Shown here: piece by piece, positions 1 to 8,021 of the stretch
Layout: each line of letters begins with the position of its first letter
Position numbering within the stretch: position 1 is the stretch's first letter
Source: Chloroflexota bacterium
GTDB lineage: Bacteria; Chloroflexota; Dormibacteria; CF-121
Direction: 5' to 3'
DNA: 12,762 nt
Assembly: GCA_005882525.1 (NCBI GenBank)
Contig: VBGO01000168.1
Location: 1-12,762 of the forward strand
The notes under the pieces: generated by a model
Told to the model about the DNA's origin: nothing
What the model saw: only the letters and a program-made list of their open reading frames with translations
The model's database searches: none
Made by a program: the position numbers and the translations under genes

Positions 1-1
1 G

Positions 2-676
2 CGGGGGCTGGTGCCGCCGTTGGAGTTCGTGCCGTTCGCGGAGAAGACGCGGCTAATCAAGCCGCTGACTCGGTGGGTGCTGAGCTGCGCGCTGCGACAG
101 TCGGTCGCCTGGAATCGAGGTGGACACGCTATCCCGGTTTCGGTGAACATTTCGATGCGGGACCTGGTCGATCCCGAGTTTCCACAGATGATCGCGACGC
201 TCCTTCATGCCACACACGCGTCGCCGTCTTTGCTCGTTCTCGAGGTCACGGAGAGCCTCATCATGACCGAGCCCGAGCGAGTCATCAACACGCTGTCCGA
301 GCTGTCGCAGCTCGGGGTCCGCCTGGCGGTCGATGACTTCGGCACCGGCTACTCCTCCCTCGCCTACCTGCACCGGCTGCCGGTCCAGGAGATCAAGATC
401 GACAAGTCATTCGTGGCGGCCATGACAGGCGAAGGGAGCCGGGCCAAGATCGTGCGCGCCTCGGTCGAGCTCGGTCACAACCTGGGGCTCGAGAGCGTCG
501 CCGAGGGTGTGGAAGATGCCCGCACCTGGGACCTGCTGGACTCGCTGGGCTGCGACCTGGCGCAGGGATATTTCATCAGCCGACCGGTACTCGCCGAGCA
601 GGTCCTTCCCTGGCTCGCCCGCTGGAACCAGTCGCCAGGCGGATCGGCCGAGCCAGACACGACCCAGGCCGCCTGA
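2..676 (+). CDS. EAL-domain cyclic-di-GMP phosphodiesterase, 3' part (5' end outside window)
   Basis: This is the C-terminal part of an EAL domain, the family that hydrolyses cyclic-di-GMP to linear pGpG in the cytoplasm. The frame is open from the first bases, and RGLVPPLEF is family sequence that normally sits inside the domain, so the gene starts upstream and the GTG at base 11 is not a real start. Counting from the valine codon at base 11, the visible active-site elements are N46 in VNIS, E78 in LEVTE, D108-D109 in VDDFGTGYSSL, K129 in IKID, E165 in AEGVE and Q185 in QGYF. These are the metal-binding and catalytic positions known for active EAL enzymes. The EALxR motif itself and any GGDEF, PAS or sensor domain lie outside the window. 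The protein ends with a short Pro/Ser/Asp-rich tail after the domain. An active enzyme is likely but inferred. Confidence 0.93.
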   Translation, partial: RGLVPPLEFVPFAEKTRLIKPLTRWVLSCALRQSVAWNRGGHAIPVSVNISMRDLVDPEFPQMIATLLHATHASPSLLVLEVTESLIMTEPERVINTLSELSQLGVRLAVDDFGTGYSSLAYLHRLPVQEIKIDKSFVAAMTGEGSRAKIVRASVELGHNLGLESVAEGVEDARTWDLLDSLGCDLAQGYFISRPVLAEQVLPWLARWNQSPGGSAEPDTTQAA

Positions 677-731
677 CGGAAGACATGCAGGCCTTCATTT
701 CAGTGCCGCAGGGCACAAATGGCGGTTTGCC

Positions 732-740
732 TGTGGATAA
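732..740 (-). promoter_or_regulatory. Perfect consensus DnaA box upstream of the sigma factor gene
   Basis: The plus strand reads TGTGGATAA, the exact reverse complement of the classical DnaA box TTATCCACA. It lies in the 156-bp gap (677-832) between the EAL gene and the sigma factor gene, about 92 bp before the sigma start. The rest of this gap is AT-rich compared with its surroundings. It contains weak promoter-like words, such as TTATAG at 754-759 and TAGAAA at 821-826, but no convincing -35/-10 pair and no terminator hairpin. A single box does not make an origin. A regulatory role is inference. Confidence 0.45.
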
Positions 741-832
741 ATGTTGGAAAAGGTTATAGCGGCGCAGTTCAAATTAACGAACCACTAGACGAACCCTGTC
801 TGAATACGTCACGATATGGGTAGAAAATCCGG

Positions 833-1971
<1,139 letters not shown>

Positions 1972-1975
<4 letters not shown>

Positions 1976-2382
1976 GCCAGGATCTCGTCGAGCGGCCGCT
2001 CGATCGTCTCATCCGTAGGTAGCGGCGGCTTCTTGTCGAAGGCGTAGCGAATGTCGTGCCAGGCGAGGCACTCGCGTACCGCCGACTCGCCCGTTTGCGT
2101 GCCGCAAACCGCGTGAAAGAGGTGGCCGTAGAGAAAATACAGGGACCCGGTCCGCCCGCCCGCGGTCACGTGTAAGGCTCCGGTTTCGCGCTCCGTCTCG
2201 ATGGTGCGCAGGAAAACGCTGAGCGGCGGTTGGTTGAGGGAGCTTGGCGCATCGATGCGCGCCGGCGCGCGTTGCGGTTGGGCCAATTCATCCTCGGCAT
2301 GACGGGGCCGTCGAGCTCCGACTACGACGACCGCGATGAGCGTTAGGGCGACCACGCCGAGGACCGCAAGCCAGATGTTCAT
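1972..2382 (-). CDS. Membrane-anchored DUF4388-domain protein
   Basis: This is a 136-residue protein. An N-terminal membrane helix (about 3-22, WLAVLGVVALTLIAVVVV) is followed by arginines and a Pro/Ala-rich linker (to about 51). Then comes a DUF4388-like domain (about 52-136), recognised from LSVFLRTIETERETGALHV followed by GRTGSLYFLYGHLFHAV, and the helix with GESAVRECLAW. DUF4388 domains (PatA N-terminal-like) occur in bacterial signalling and gliding or polarity proteins. Their biochemical role is not settled. The start at 2382 is chosen because GAGAAGG lies just upstream of this ATG and the membrane helix begins at once. A longer in-frame start at 2451 would run into the opposite gene. 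The arginines after the helix suggest a cytoplasmic domain tethered to the membrane. The TAG stop shares CTAG with the sigma factor stop. Domain assignment is from memory of the family pattern. Confidence 0.8.
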
Positions 2383-2449
2383 GGGGCCTTCTCGAGTACG
2401 TAAATTACAACTCGCCCTGATCGAGGAGTTTGCTGGCAGACTGGAAGCC
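2383..2449. promoter_or_regulatory. Divergent intergenic region of the DUF4388 and DUF2007-like genes
   Basis: These 67 bp separate two start codons facing away from each other, so they must hold at least part of the promoters for both genes. On the minus side GAGAAGG forms a likely ribosome binding site for the DUF4388 gene. On the plus side TAAATT at 2401-2406 is the best -10-like word and GGAAG at 2444-2448 is a weak ribosome binding site. No clear -35 element or operator repeat is visible. Confidence 0.35.
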
Positions 2450-3097
2450 ATGGCGGCCGATCAGGAGGCCGAGTGGACGATCATCTATGAAACGCCCTCG
2501 GAGAGCGACGCCGACCTGGTCCGCATGACCCTGGAAGTTGCCGGCTACTGGGTCTCGATGCAACCGGCAAGCTCGCGCGACATCTTCCGCCCCGGACCCG
2601 AGATCACCGTTGCGGTTCCCACCGATGACGCCGACGACGCGCGGGACTACCTCAGGCAGAAGACCAGTCTGCTGCCTCACGATCCCGCTTCGGTGCCGTC
2701 CGACGCTGCGACGTCCGATCCCCTGGAGAGGGTCGCGGACGCGGCCCAGGACATCCTGGAGCTGCGCCGCCAGCACCAGGTCGCAGACTGCAAGTACTGT
2801 GGCATCCCGACGCTCGACGTCGGCGAGCTCGAGATGGACAGTCGCATGATTGCGCTCCTACGAGCGTCGGGGCTCGGCGTCAACAGTGCGACCTTCAGCG
2901 AGTTCAAGCCTGACGAGCGAATTTGCACCGACTGCGCCGGTCATGAGGTGTCTTGCGAGATTTGCGGCCGAGTCCTCGATGCCTACATCGACGCCGGAGA
3001 GTACCGGCGGGCAGCCAGTGCCGTGGGCAGCTCGAAGACCAGCTGCAGCCGGACCGGGACTGGTAGCGCGATGGGCAAGCCTTTCTGTGCCCAGTAG
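2450..3097 (+). CDS. DUF2007-like protein with zinc-ribbon-type cysteine pairs; probable frameshift near the 3' end
   Basis: As written the frame gives 215 residues. Residues about 8-70 match the DUF2007 pattern (putative signal-transducing domain), with WTIIYETPSESDADLVRMTL and a later VAVPTDDADDARDYL. A helical linker follows. Then come three CxxC pairs (C114/C117, C159/C162, C169/C172) that look like a split zinc-binding site. The function is unknown; a regulatory or scaffold role is inference. The ATG at 2450 is preferred because the DUF2007 strand begins immediately after it, although the ribosome site (GGAAG) is weak. The last residues after V192 are Ser/Thr/Gly/Cys-rich and look unnatural. 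The next frame from 3025 reads GQLEDQLQPDRDW and stops at 3064-3066, a far more typical helical ending. Restoring one G in the run at 3025-3027 would give a 205-residue protein ending at 3066. Confidence 0.7.
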   Translation: MAADQEAEWTIIYETPSESDADLVRMTLEVAGYWVSMQPASSRDIFRPGPEITVAVPTDDADDARDYLRQKTSLLPHDPASVPSDAATSDPLERVADAAQDILELRRQHQVADCKYCGIPTLDVGELEMDSRMIALLRASGLGVNSATFSEFKPDERICTDCAGHEVSCEICGRVLDAYIDAGEYRRAASAVGSSKTSCSRTGTGSAMGKPFCAQ

Positions 3098-3203
3098 CAA
3101 CGAGCCGGCGGATGGCGACGCGCTGATCGCTGATCAGATTGCCTACTATCGCGCCCCTCGGTTCTACTGGGGCCAGTCGGTTTTTAAGCCATCGTCAGCG
3201 TAA
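3087..3203 (+). pseudogene. Scar of a SAM-dependent methyltransferase gene (N- and C-terminal ends fused in frame)
   Basis: This GTG-started frame of 39 codons (38 residues) begins 20 bp after the frame-corrected end of the preceding gene. Its first half, with ADGDALIADQIAYYRA, resembles the N-terminus of class I SAM-dependent methyltransferases of the type that starts with a DQIAYYRARAxEYD-like helix. Its second half, PRFYWGQS, resembles the closing beta strand of such enzymes (RxFYWG-like). The whole SAM-binding core, normally about 150 or more residues, is absent, and the two ends join at about 3150-3155. The fragment cannot be an active enzyme. The family call rests on two short matches from memory, so it is tentative. 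A short unrelated ORF is the alternative. Confidence 0.45.
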
Positions 3204-3246
3204 CCCGCCGATCGTTCGGCCGTTTCCCATTACGAAGGGCATGAAA

Positions 3247-3286
3247 CTCCTGGATTTGGGTCGGCAGAAGGGGCTCCAGATTTGGG
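3247..3286 (+). repeat. Imperfect direct repeat upstream of the transporter operon
   Basis: CTCCTGGATTTGGG (3247-3260) recurs as CTCCAGATTTGGG (3274-3286), about 27 bp apart, in the non-coding stretch 3204-3365 before the lipoprotein gene. Such spacing could serve a regulator bound on one DNA face or could be chance. Nothing else supportable is seen in this stretch except a short hairpin at 3338-3353. No clear promoter boxes are visible. Confidence 0.3.
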
Positions 3287-3337
3287 CTTCCTGGGGATCG
3301 CTCGCGGTCACCCTCTCTCGACTGGCCGTGTAGCGCG

Positions 3338-3353
3338 GCCGGCAGCAGCCGGC
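3338..3353 (+). other. Short GC hairpin just upstream of the lipoprotein gene
   Basis: GCCGGC, a four-base loop AGCA, then GCCGGC form a perfect 6-bp stem ending 12 bp before the ATG at 3366. It would lie in the 5' untranslated leader. There is no U tract, so it is not a normal terminator. A role in mRNA stability or translation is possible but unsupported. Confidence 0.3.
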
Positions 3354-3365
3354 GCCCGGCATCCG

Positions 3366-4625
3366 ATGACGATCCGCTACATTATCCGAATGCGAGGGAG
3401 GGCGCTCGCACCCGTCCTGGTAGGCCTGGCCGTGCTGCTGGCCGCCTGCGGCGCGGGGACCGGCGGGACCGGCCCGACGACTGGGGCCGCGATCGTCTTC
3501 GGGGCCGCGGTCTCCCTCACCGGTGCCCAGTCCAAAGAAGGCAACCTGACGAAGCAGGGCTACGATCTCTGGCTCGACTGGATCAAACAGAAAGGCGGGA
3601 TCGTCGTCAACAACGTTAAGCACCCGGTCGATATCAAGTACGAGGACGACCAGAGCAATCCCAACCTCTCGGCTACGCTAGTCCAGAAGCTGATCACAGA
3701 CGAGAAGGCGCAGTTCATCCTTGGACCCTACGGCAGCGCCGCCACCGCCACCGATGCCATCGTTGCGGAGAAGAACGGGATCCCCATGGTTGAGGCGAAC
3801 GGGGCCGCCCAGTCCATCTTCAGCAAGGGCTACAAGTTCACATTCGGCGTCCTGTCGCCGGCCAACAAGTACCTGACCGGCGTCCTCGACATGGCCGCCA
3901 CCCTCAGCCCGAAGCCGACCACCATTGCGATGCTTACCGCCAACGACAACTTCTCCGTCGAGGTGGCCAAGGCCGTCGAGGAGTACGCCCCCACAAAGGG
4001 CTTCCAGGTGATCTTCACCAAGCAGTATCCCGCGGCGGCGCCCGAGGTCAGCGGGCTGATCAGCCAGGCTGCGCGGCTGAATCCGGACATGGTTTTGAAC
4101 TCAGGCCATCTGGCGGAGTCGATTGCCATCAATAAAGGAGCCAAGCAGCTTGGCTTGAATGCCAAGATCTTCGCCTACTCGGTCGGTCCATCGACGCCGG
4201 ACTTCATCAAGGCCCTAGGGCCCGATGCCAACTACGTCTTCGACGGCAGCCAGTGGACGCCGCAGGTCAAATACAAGCCAAGCTTCTATCTCTCCGTCGC
4301 GGATTATGTCAAGGCGTACAAGACCAAATACAGCACGACCGACGATCCCGACTACCACGTCGCCGAGTCGACTGCCGCCTGTCTGGCATTCCAGAAGGCG
4401 ATCGAGAACGCGGGCTCGCTGGACGCGACCAAGGTACGTGATGCCCTGGCCGGTCTGGATGTGATGACATTCTTCGGTCAGATCAAGTTCGACAGCCGCG
4501 GCATCAATACGTTTAAGCCGATGGTTGTCGAACAGATCCAGAACGGTGCCCACTACACCGTCTTCCCCACGGACGTGGCCAACGGCAAGCCGCAGTATCC
4601 GACGCCGGCCTGGAGCTCCCGTTAG
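3366..4625 (+). CDS. Branched-chain amino acid/amide-type ABC transporter substrate-binding lipoprotein
   Basis: This 419-residue periplasmic-binding-type protein (Peripla_BP_6, LivJ/LivK group) captures the solute outside the membrane and delivers it to the LivH/LivM channel. A lipoprotein signal peptide is visible: positive n-region (MRGR), hydrophobic core LAPVLVGLAVLL, and lipobox LAAC with lipidated C28, followed by a Gly/Thr-rich tether. The mature part opens with IVFGAAVSLTGAQSKEG, the usual first strand and ligand loop of the family. It continues with FILGPYGSAATATDA (binding cleft) and later the YHVAESTAACLAFQKAIE helix. The start is either ATG 3366 or ATG 3390. Both give a workable signal peptide and neither has a good ribosome site. 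It is the first gene of the liv operon. The ligand cannot be deduced; branched-chain amino acids, amides, urea and aromatic compounds are all known for this family. Confidence 0.92.
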   Translation: MTIRYIIRMRGRALAPVLVGLAVLLAACGAGTGGTGPTTGAAIVFGAAVSLTGAQSKEGNLTKQGYDLWLDWIKQKGGIVVNNVKHPVDIKYEDDQSNPNLSATLVQKLITDEKAQFILGPYGSAATATDAIVAEKNGIPMVEANGAAQSIFSKGYKFTFGVLSPANKYLTGVLDMAATLSPKPTTIAMLTANDNFSVEVAKAVEEYAPTKGFQVIFTKQYPAAAPEVSGLISQAARLNPDMVLNSGHLAESIAINKGAKQLGLNAKIFAYSVGPSTPDFIKALGPDANYVFDGSQWTPQVKYKPSFYLSVADYVKAYKTKYSTTDDPDYHVAESTAACLAFQKAIENAGSLDATKVRDALAGLDVMTFFGQIKFDSRGINTFKPMVVEQIQNGAHYTVFPTDVANGKPQYPTPAWSSR

Positions 4626-4655
4626 GACGGAGGTCCTCACTGCCGAGCTGAGCTC

Positions 4656-5476
4656 GTGAGCCAATTCATCCAGCAGGTCATCCTCGGCCTCCTGCTGGGT
4701 GGGGTGTACGTCGCGGTCGCCCTCGGCTTCAGCCTGGTCTGGGGAATCCTCAACATCGTGAACCTGGCGCATGGCGCGCTAGTGACCCGTTTCTGAGCCT
4801 TCCGATCGATGCTGTCGTGCTCTTTGTCATCGGCTATGCCCTGCAGCGCGGCGTCATCAATCGGGTCATCCGCGCGCCCCTGCTGTTCACGTTTCTGCTC
4901 ACGTTCGGGGTCAACCTGATTATCGTCAGCTTGCTGCTGCTGATCTTCACGGCCGACTTTCGCTCGGTCACTCCTTCGTACTCCGGTAGTGGGCTGCACC
5001 TCGGCAGCGTCACGATTCCCTATATCCGGCTCGGCGGACTGGCCGTGGCCTTCCTGCTGGCAGGCGTCCTGTGGGCGATCTTGAACCGGACCCGAATTGG
5101 CGCCGCCATCCTGGCGGTCGGGGCGGATCGCGACGCAGCGCAGCTGGTCGGCGTCGACCTCCGCCACATGTACGCTTTGACCTTTGGTATCGGGGCGGCG
5201 TTCGCGGGGGTGGCGGGCGGCATCATCAGCACCTTCCAGTCGATCACCCCGACCGCCGGCGACCCGTACACGCTGCAGGCCTTCGCCGTCGTGATCCTGG
5301 GTGGGCTCGGTCGGGTCAGCGCGACCGTCGCGGGCGGACTCACCTTTGGACTCATCGAGATTCTGGGACAGAGCATGCCGGGGCTCGGATCGGGGTTCGC
5401 CAACGCCATCGCGTTCGTCGTGCTCGTGCTCGTGCTCGTGATTCGCCCGCGCGGACTCCTCGGACGGCTGGCATGA
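4656..5476 (+). pseudogene. livH: livH-type permease gene broken by an internal deletion and frameshift
   Basis: The gene encodes the first channel subunit of the transporter. It starts at GTG 4656 with SQFIQQVILGLLLGGVYVAV and reads through FSLVWGILNIVNLAHGALV, the classic LivH opening. It then hits TGA at 4794-4796 after 46 residues. The family sequence resumes one frame over from about 4784 (DPFLSLPIDAVVLFVIGYAL) and runs intact to TGA 5474-5476, including the conserved cytoplasmic loop AILAVGADRDAAQLVGVD and AFAVVILGGLGRVSATVAGG. About 16 residues that normally link HGAL to the DPF loop, most of the second membrane helix, are missing. The frame change implies a loss of 3n+1 bases, for example 46, 49 or 52. 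The rest of the operon is intact and the stop overlaps the livM start. A fragment from GTG 4817 could be translated but would lack the first helices. This may be a genuine pseudogene or an assembly defect. Confidence 0.88.
5420..5440 (+). repeat. Hexanucleotide tandem repeat GTGCTC (3.5 copies) inside livH
   Basis: Three and a half copies of GTGCTC encode alternating Val-Leu in the last membrane helix of LivH. Such short tandem repeats can slip during replication by multiples of six bases, which would only change helix length. It probably just reflects Val/Leu codon choice. Confidence 0.5.
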
Positions 5477-6498
5477 TCGCCCGAGAACAGCGCTTGCCGC
5501 ACGTGGTGCGGCGGGCGATTCTCGCCGTTGCCGTCATCGCGCTGGCCTTCATGATCCTGGCACCGCTGACCTCGACCGACGCTGCCCAGTCGGCCGGCCT
5601 GCCGCTGCTCGCCGACAAGCTCTGGTTCCGCATCGCGACGACGGTGGCGATGTTCGTCGTGTTGGCCTCCGCCTGGAATATCATCGGCGGCCTCACCGGT
5701 TACGCGAGCTTTGGAAACGTCGCCTTCTTCGGGTTGGGCGCGTACACCGTCGGCGTATTGGTCACCAGCCGAAACTGGCCTTTTGCCCTCGCGCTACTCG
5801 CCGCGCCGGCGACAGCCGCCCTGTTCGCATTGATCGTTGGGATACCGCTGCTCCGGCTGCGTGGCCATTACTTTGCCGTCGCCACGCTGGGCGTCGGGGT
5901 GGCGGTCGGTGAGGTCGTCAACAATATCGGCCCCCTTGGCGCCTCGACCGGACTATTCCTTCCGATCGTGCGATCCGACCTCCTCTTCTTCTACCTGATG
6001 CTGGGGTTGGCTCTGCTCGCCGTGCTGACGACGTGGATCATCCTGCGCACCCGGTTTGGCTACGGGCTGCTCGCCATTCGGGAGAGCGAGGAGGCAGCCG
6101 CGGTGATCGGCGTCAACACCACCTTCTATAAGGTTGCGGCCTTCTGCATCGCCGCCGCGCTGACCGGCCTCGCCGGCGGGATCTTCGCCCAGTGGAACAG
6201 CTTCATCAACCAGGAGAATGTGTTCGCCGTCTCGGACAACGTCCAGATGATCCTGATGGCCGTCGTGGGCGGGGCGGGCACGGTGCTCGGGCCGGTGGCG
6301 GGGGCCGTCGCCCTGACGCTGATCATCCAGACGCTGGCCGGTGGTGGGTCGGCGGCGGTCTATTCGCAGATCGGCCTCGGTGTCCTGCTCGCGGTCTGCG
6401 TGATCTTCATCCCACGTGGCGTGATTGACTTCTTCGGCGGACGAAGCCGGCTCTCGCTTCAGTATCTTCGGCAGACGCTGCGCGAGACCAGCGCATGA
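5473..6498 (+). CDS. livM: Branched-chain amino acid ABC transporter permease, LivM family
   Basis: This 341-residue polytopic membrane protein is the second channel subunit and pairs with LivH. The start is the ATG at 5473 in ATGA, overlapping the livH stop. Translation is therefore normally coupled to livH and may suffer from the upstream lesion. An N-terminal helix (about 13-32) precedes the family core. Family signatures are SAWNIIGGLTGYASFGNVAF followed by FGLGAYTVG, then PLLRLRGHYFAVATLGVGVA, the EAA-like cytoplasmic loop IRESEEAAAVIGVNTTFYK that contacts the ATPases, and VVGGAGTVLGPVAGA. Roughly eight to ten membrane segments can be counted. The C-terminus ends in a charged cytoplasmic tail (RSRLSLQYLRQTLRET). 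Length and motifs are complete, with no lesion. It overlaps livG by ATGA. Confidence 0.93.
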   Translation: MIAREQRLPHVVRRAILAVAVIALAFMILAPLTSTDAAQSAGLPLLADKLWFRIATTVAMFVVLASAWNIIGGLTGYASFGNVAFFGLGAYTVGVLVTSRNWPFALALLAAPATAALFALIVGIPLLRLRGHYFAVATLGVGVAVGEVVNNIGPLGASTGLFLPIVRSDLLFFYLMLGLALLAVLTTWIILRTRFGYGLLAIRESEEAAAVIGVNTTFYKVAAFCIAAALTGLAGGIFAQWNSFINQENVFAVSDNVQMILMAVVGGAGTVLGPVAGAVALTLIIQTLAGGGSAAVYSQIGLGVLLAVCVIFIPRGVIDFFGGRSRLSLQYLRQTLRETSA

Positions 6499-7271
6499 GC
6501 CTGCTGGCGGTCCGCGACGTGAGCAAGCGGTTCGGCGGCGTCAAGGCCCTGGCCGGCGTCAGCTTCGCCGTCGACAAGGGCGACCTCCTCGGCATCATCG
6601 GCCCGAACGGCGCCGGCAAGACGACGCTCCTCAACTGCATCAGCGGCCTTGCCCGTCCCGATGCGGGTGACATCCTCTGGGAGGAGGCATCGATCAGCCG
6701 CGTGGCGCCCTACAGGATCGCGCGAATGGGCATCGGCCGCACCTTCCAGATTGTGCGGCCGTTTCCCTCGATGACCGTTCGCGAGAACACGGCGATGGGC
6801 GCGCTCTTCGGCCGGCCGCGGGGTCGGTTGCAACCCGTGGCCGCGATGCGGGAAGCCGACGAGGTGCTCGACCTGGTCGGGCTCGCCGAGAAACGGCACT
6901 ACCCCGTACTCCGGCTCACTGTGCCGGACCGCAAGCGCCTCGAAGTCGCCCGAGCGCTGGCGATGCGCCCCCGCTTGCTGCTGCTTGACGAGGTGATGGC
7001 CGGGCTCAACCAGGTCGAGGTGGAGCAGGCCCTGGCGATGGTCCGACGCGTCAGGGACAGCGGCGTCACCATCGTCCTGATCGAGCACGTCATGAAGGTC
7101 ATCGTGGGCGTGTGCAACCGCGTCCTCGTGCTCAACTTCGGTAAGACCCTCGTGGAGGGGCCACCCGCCGAGGTCCTCAACGACCCCCGTGTGATCGAGG
7201 CATACCTGGGCGAGCGCTACGCCAGGGGCCAGAAAACTAATGGCGAGCATCAACCAACGGCGAATGCCTGA
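6495..7271 (+). CDS. livG: Branched-chain amino acid ABC transporter ATP-binding protein, LivG family
   Basis: This 258-residue cytoplasmic ATPase drives transport together with LivF. Visible elements are Walker A GPNGAGKTT (36-44), Q-loop Q85 in GRTFQ, Walker B LLLLDE (161-166) followed by VMAGLN, and the switch histidine H198 in LIEH. The C-terminal motif EVLNDPRVIEAYLGE is typical of the family. The signature segment reads LTVPDRKRLE (141-150) instead of LSxGQ. This variant, with DEVMAGLN, I recall from a LivG subgroup, so it is probably functional and not a sign of decay. The start ATG 6495 overlaps the livM stop in ATGA. The 3' end overlaps the livF start by 32 bp, which indicates tight translational coupling. 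The protein has a slightly long hydrophilic tail (RYARGQKTNGEHQPTANA). Confidence 0.93.
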   Translation: MSLLAVRDVSKRFGGVKALAGVSFAVDKGDLLGIIGPNGAGKTTLLNCISGLARPDAGDILWEEASISRVAPYRIARMGIGRTFQIVRPFPSMTVRENTAMGALFGRPRGRLQPVAAMREADEVLDLVGLAEKRHYPVLRLTVPDRKRLEVARALAMRPRLLLLDEVMAGLNQVEVEQALAMVRRVRDSGVTIVLIEHVMKVIVGVCNRVLVLNFGKTLVEGPPAEVLNDPRVIEAYLGERYARGQKTNGEHQPTANA

Positions 7272-7983
7272 CGGCCCGTCGCTGCTGCACGTCAGCAAGC
7301 TCTCCGCTGGCTTTGGAATGACGCCAGTTCTGTTCGACGTCGACCTCGAGCTCTGGCCCGGTGAGCTGGTCGCATTGATTGGCGCCAATGGCGCGGGGAA
7401 GTCCACGCTTCTGGGAGCACTCTCCGGCCTGGTTCGCGTCTTCAACGGCTTCGTCCGATTCTCGAGCCGTTCGATAACGGCCCTTCGCCCGGAGATGGTC
7501 GTCGCCAGCGGCCTGGTCCACGTTCCCCAGGGGCGGCGCCTGTTCGGCACCATGACGGTTGAGCGGAACCTGCTGTTAGGGGCCTACCGGCGTCACGATC
7601 GTGAGGTGCGAGATGACCTGCAACGCATCCTTACCTACTTCCCGGCGCTCGGCGACAAGCTCGACCGCGAAGCCGCCACCCTCTCCGGTGGGGAGCAGCA
7701 GATGGTCGCCATCGGACGGGGTCTCATGGGACGACCGAAACTGCTGATGATCGATGAACCGTCGCTCGGGCTGGCGCCGAAGGTCGTCGATCGGGTGATG
7801 GAGATCGTGAAGGCGATCAACCAGGATGGCACGGCGGTGTTGCTCGTCGAGCAGGACGTCGTTCTGGCGCTCGAGATCGCCGATCGCGGCTATGTGCTGG
7901 AGAACGGTCGCATCGTGATGCGGGGTCCCGCCGCCGATCTTCGCCGCGACCCAGCGGTTCGCAAGGCCTACCTCGGTGTCTAA
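7240..7983 (+). CDS. livF: Branched-chain amino acid ABC transporter ATP-binding protein, LivF family
   Basis: This 247-residue ATPase is the partner of LivG. Visible elements are Walker A GANGAGKST (48-56), Q-loop Q97 in VPQGRRLFG, the canonical signature LSGGEQQ (148-154), Walker B LLMIDE (168-173) followed by PSLGLAP, and VEQ (203-205), where LivF proteins carry Gln in place of the switch His. The C-terminus (RRDPAVRKAYLGV) is the usual LivF ending. Start choice: ATG 7240 has AGGGG 11 bases upstream. ATG 7264 would overlap the livG stop by 8 bp and begin nearer to the conserved fold, so both are possible. It is the last gene of the operon and a hairpin follows. Together LivG (variant signature) and LivF (canonical signature) form an asymmetric pair. 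Confidence 0.93.
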   Translation: MASINQRRMPDGPSLLHVSKLSAGFGMTPVLFDVDLELWPGELVALIGANGAGKSTLLGALSGLVRVFNGFVRFSSRSITALRPEMVVASGLVHVPQGRRLFGTMTVERNLLLGAYRRHDREVRDDLQRILTYFPALGDKLDREAATLSGGEQQMVAIGRGLMGRPKLLMIDEPSLGLAPKVVDRVMEIVKAINQDGTAVLLVEQDVVLALEIADRGYVLENGRIVMRGPAADLRRDPAVRKAYLGV

Positions 7984-7991
7984 CCCGGCCC

Positions 7992-8009
7992 CGCCGAACC
8001 GCCTCGGCG
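7992..8009. terminator. Candidate bidirectional terminator hairpin between livF and the debranching enzyme gene
   Basis: CGCCGA, a six-base loop ACCGCC, then TCGGCG form a perfect 6-bp stem. It lies in the 38-bp gap between two convergent genes, where a shared terminator is expected. There is no U tract on either side, so intrinsic termination would be weak. Factor-dependent ending or RNA-end protection is equally possible. Confidence 0.4.
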
Positions 8010-8021
8010 ATTCAGCCCCGA

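Noticed and set aside
732..740. Replication origin at the DnaA box
   Set aside because: Only one box, no AT-rich unwinding region with a box cluster, and no dnaA, dnaN or parAB genes nearby.
3139..3333. Small plus-strand frame of 64 codons before the lipoprotein gene
   Set aside because: No ribosome site, no recognisable family, and it overlaps the methyltransferase scar in another frame.
4780..4800. Programmed ribosomal frameshift in livH
   Set aside because: A slippery site would not explain the missing ~16 residues of the second membrane helix, and no slippery heptamer is seen. Deletion explains both.
5420..5440. GTGCTC tandem repeat as a phase-variation switch
   Set aside because: The unit is six bases, so slippage keeps the frame. 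It simply encodes Val-Leu in a membrane helix.
6459..7553. Long minus-strand open frame opposite livG
   Set aside because: It is the antisense of a gene with complete Walker motifs. The product shows no recognisable fold and has typical shadow composition.
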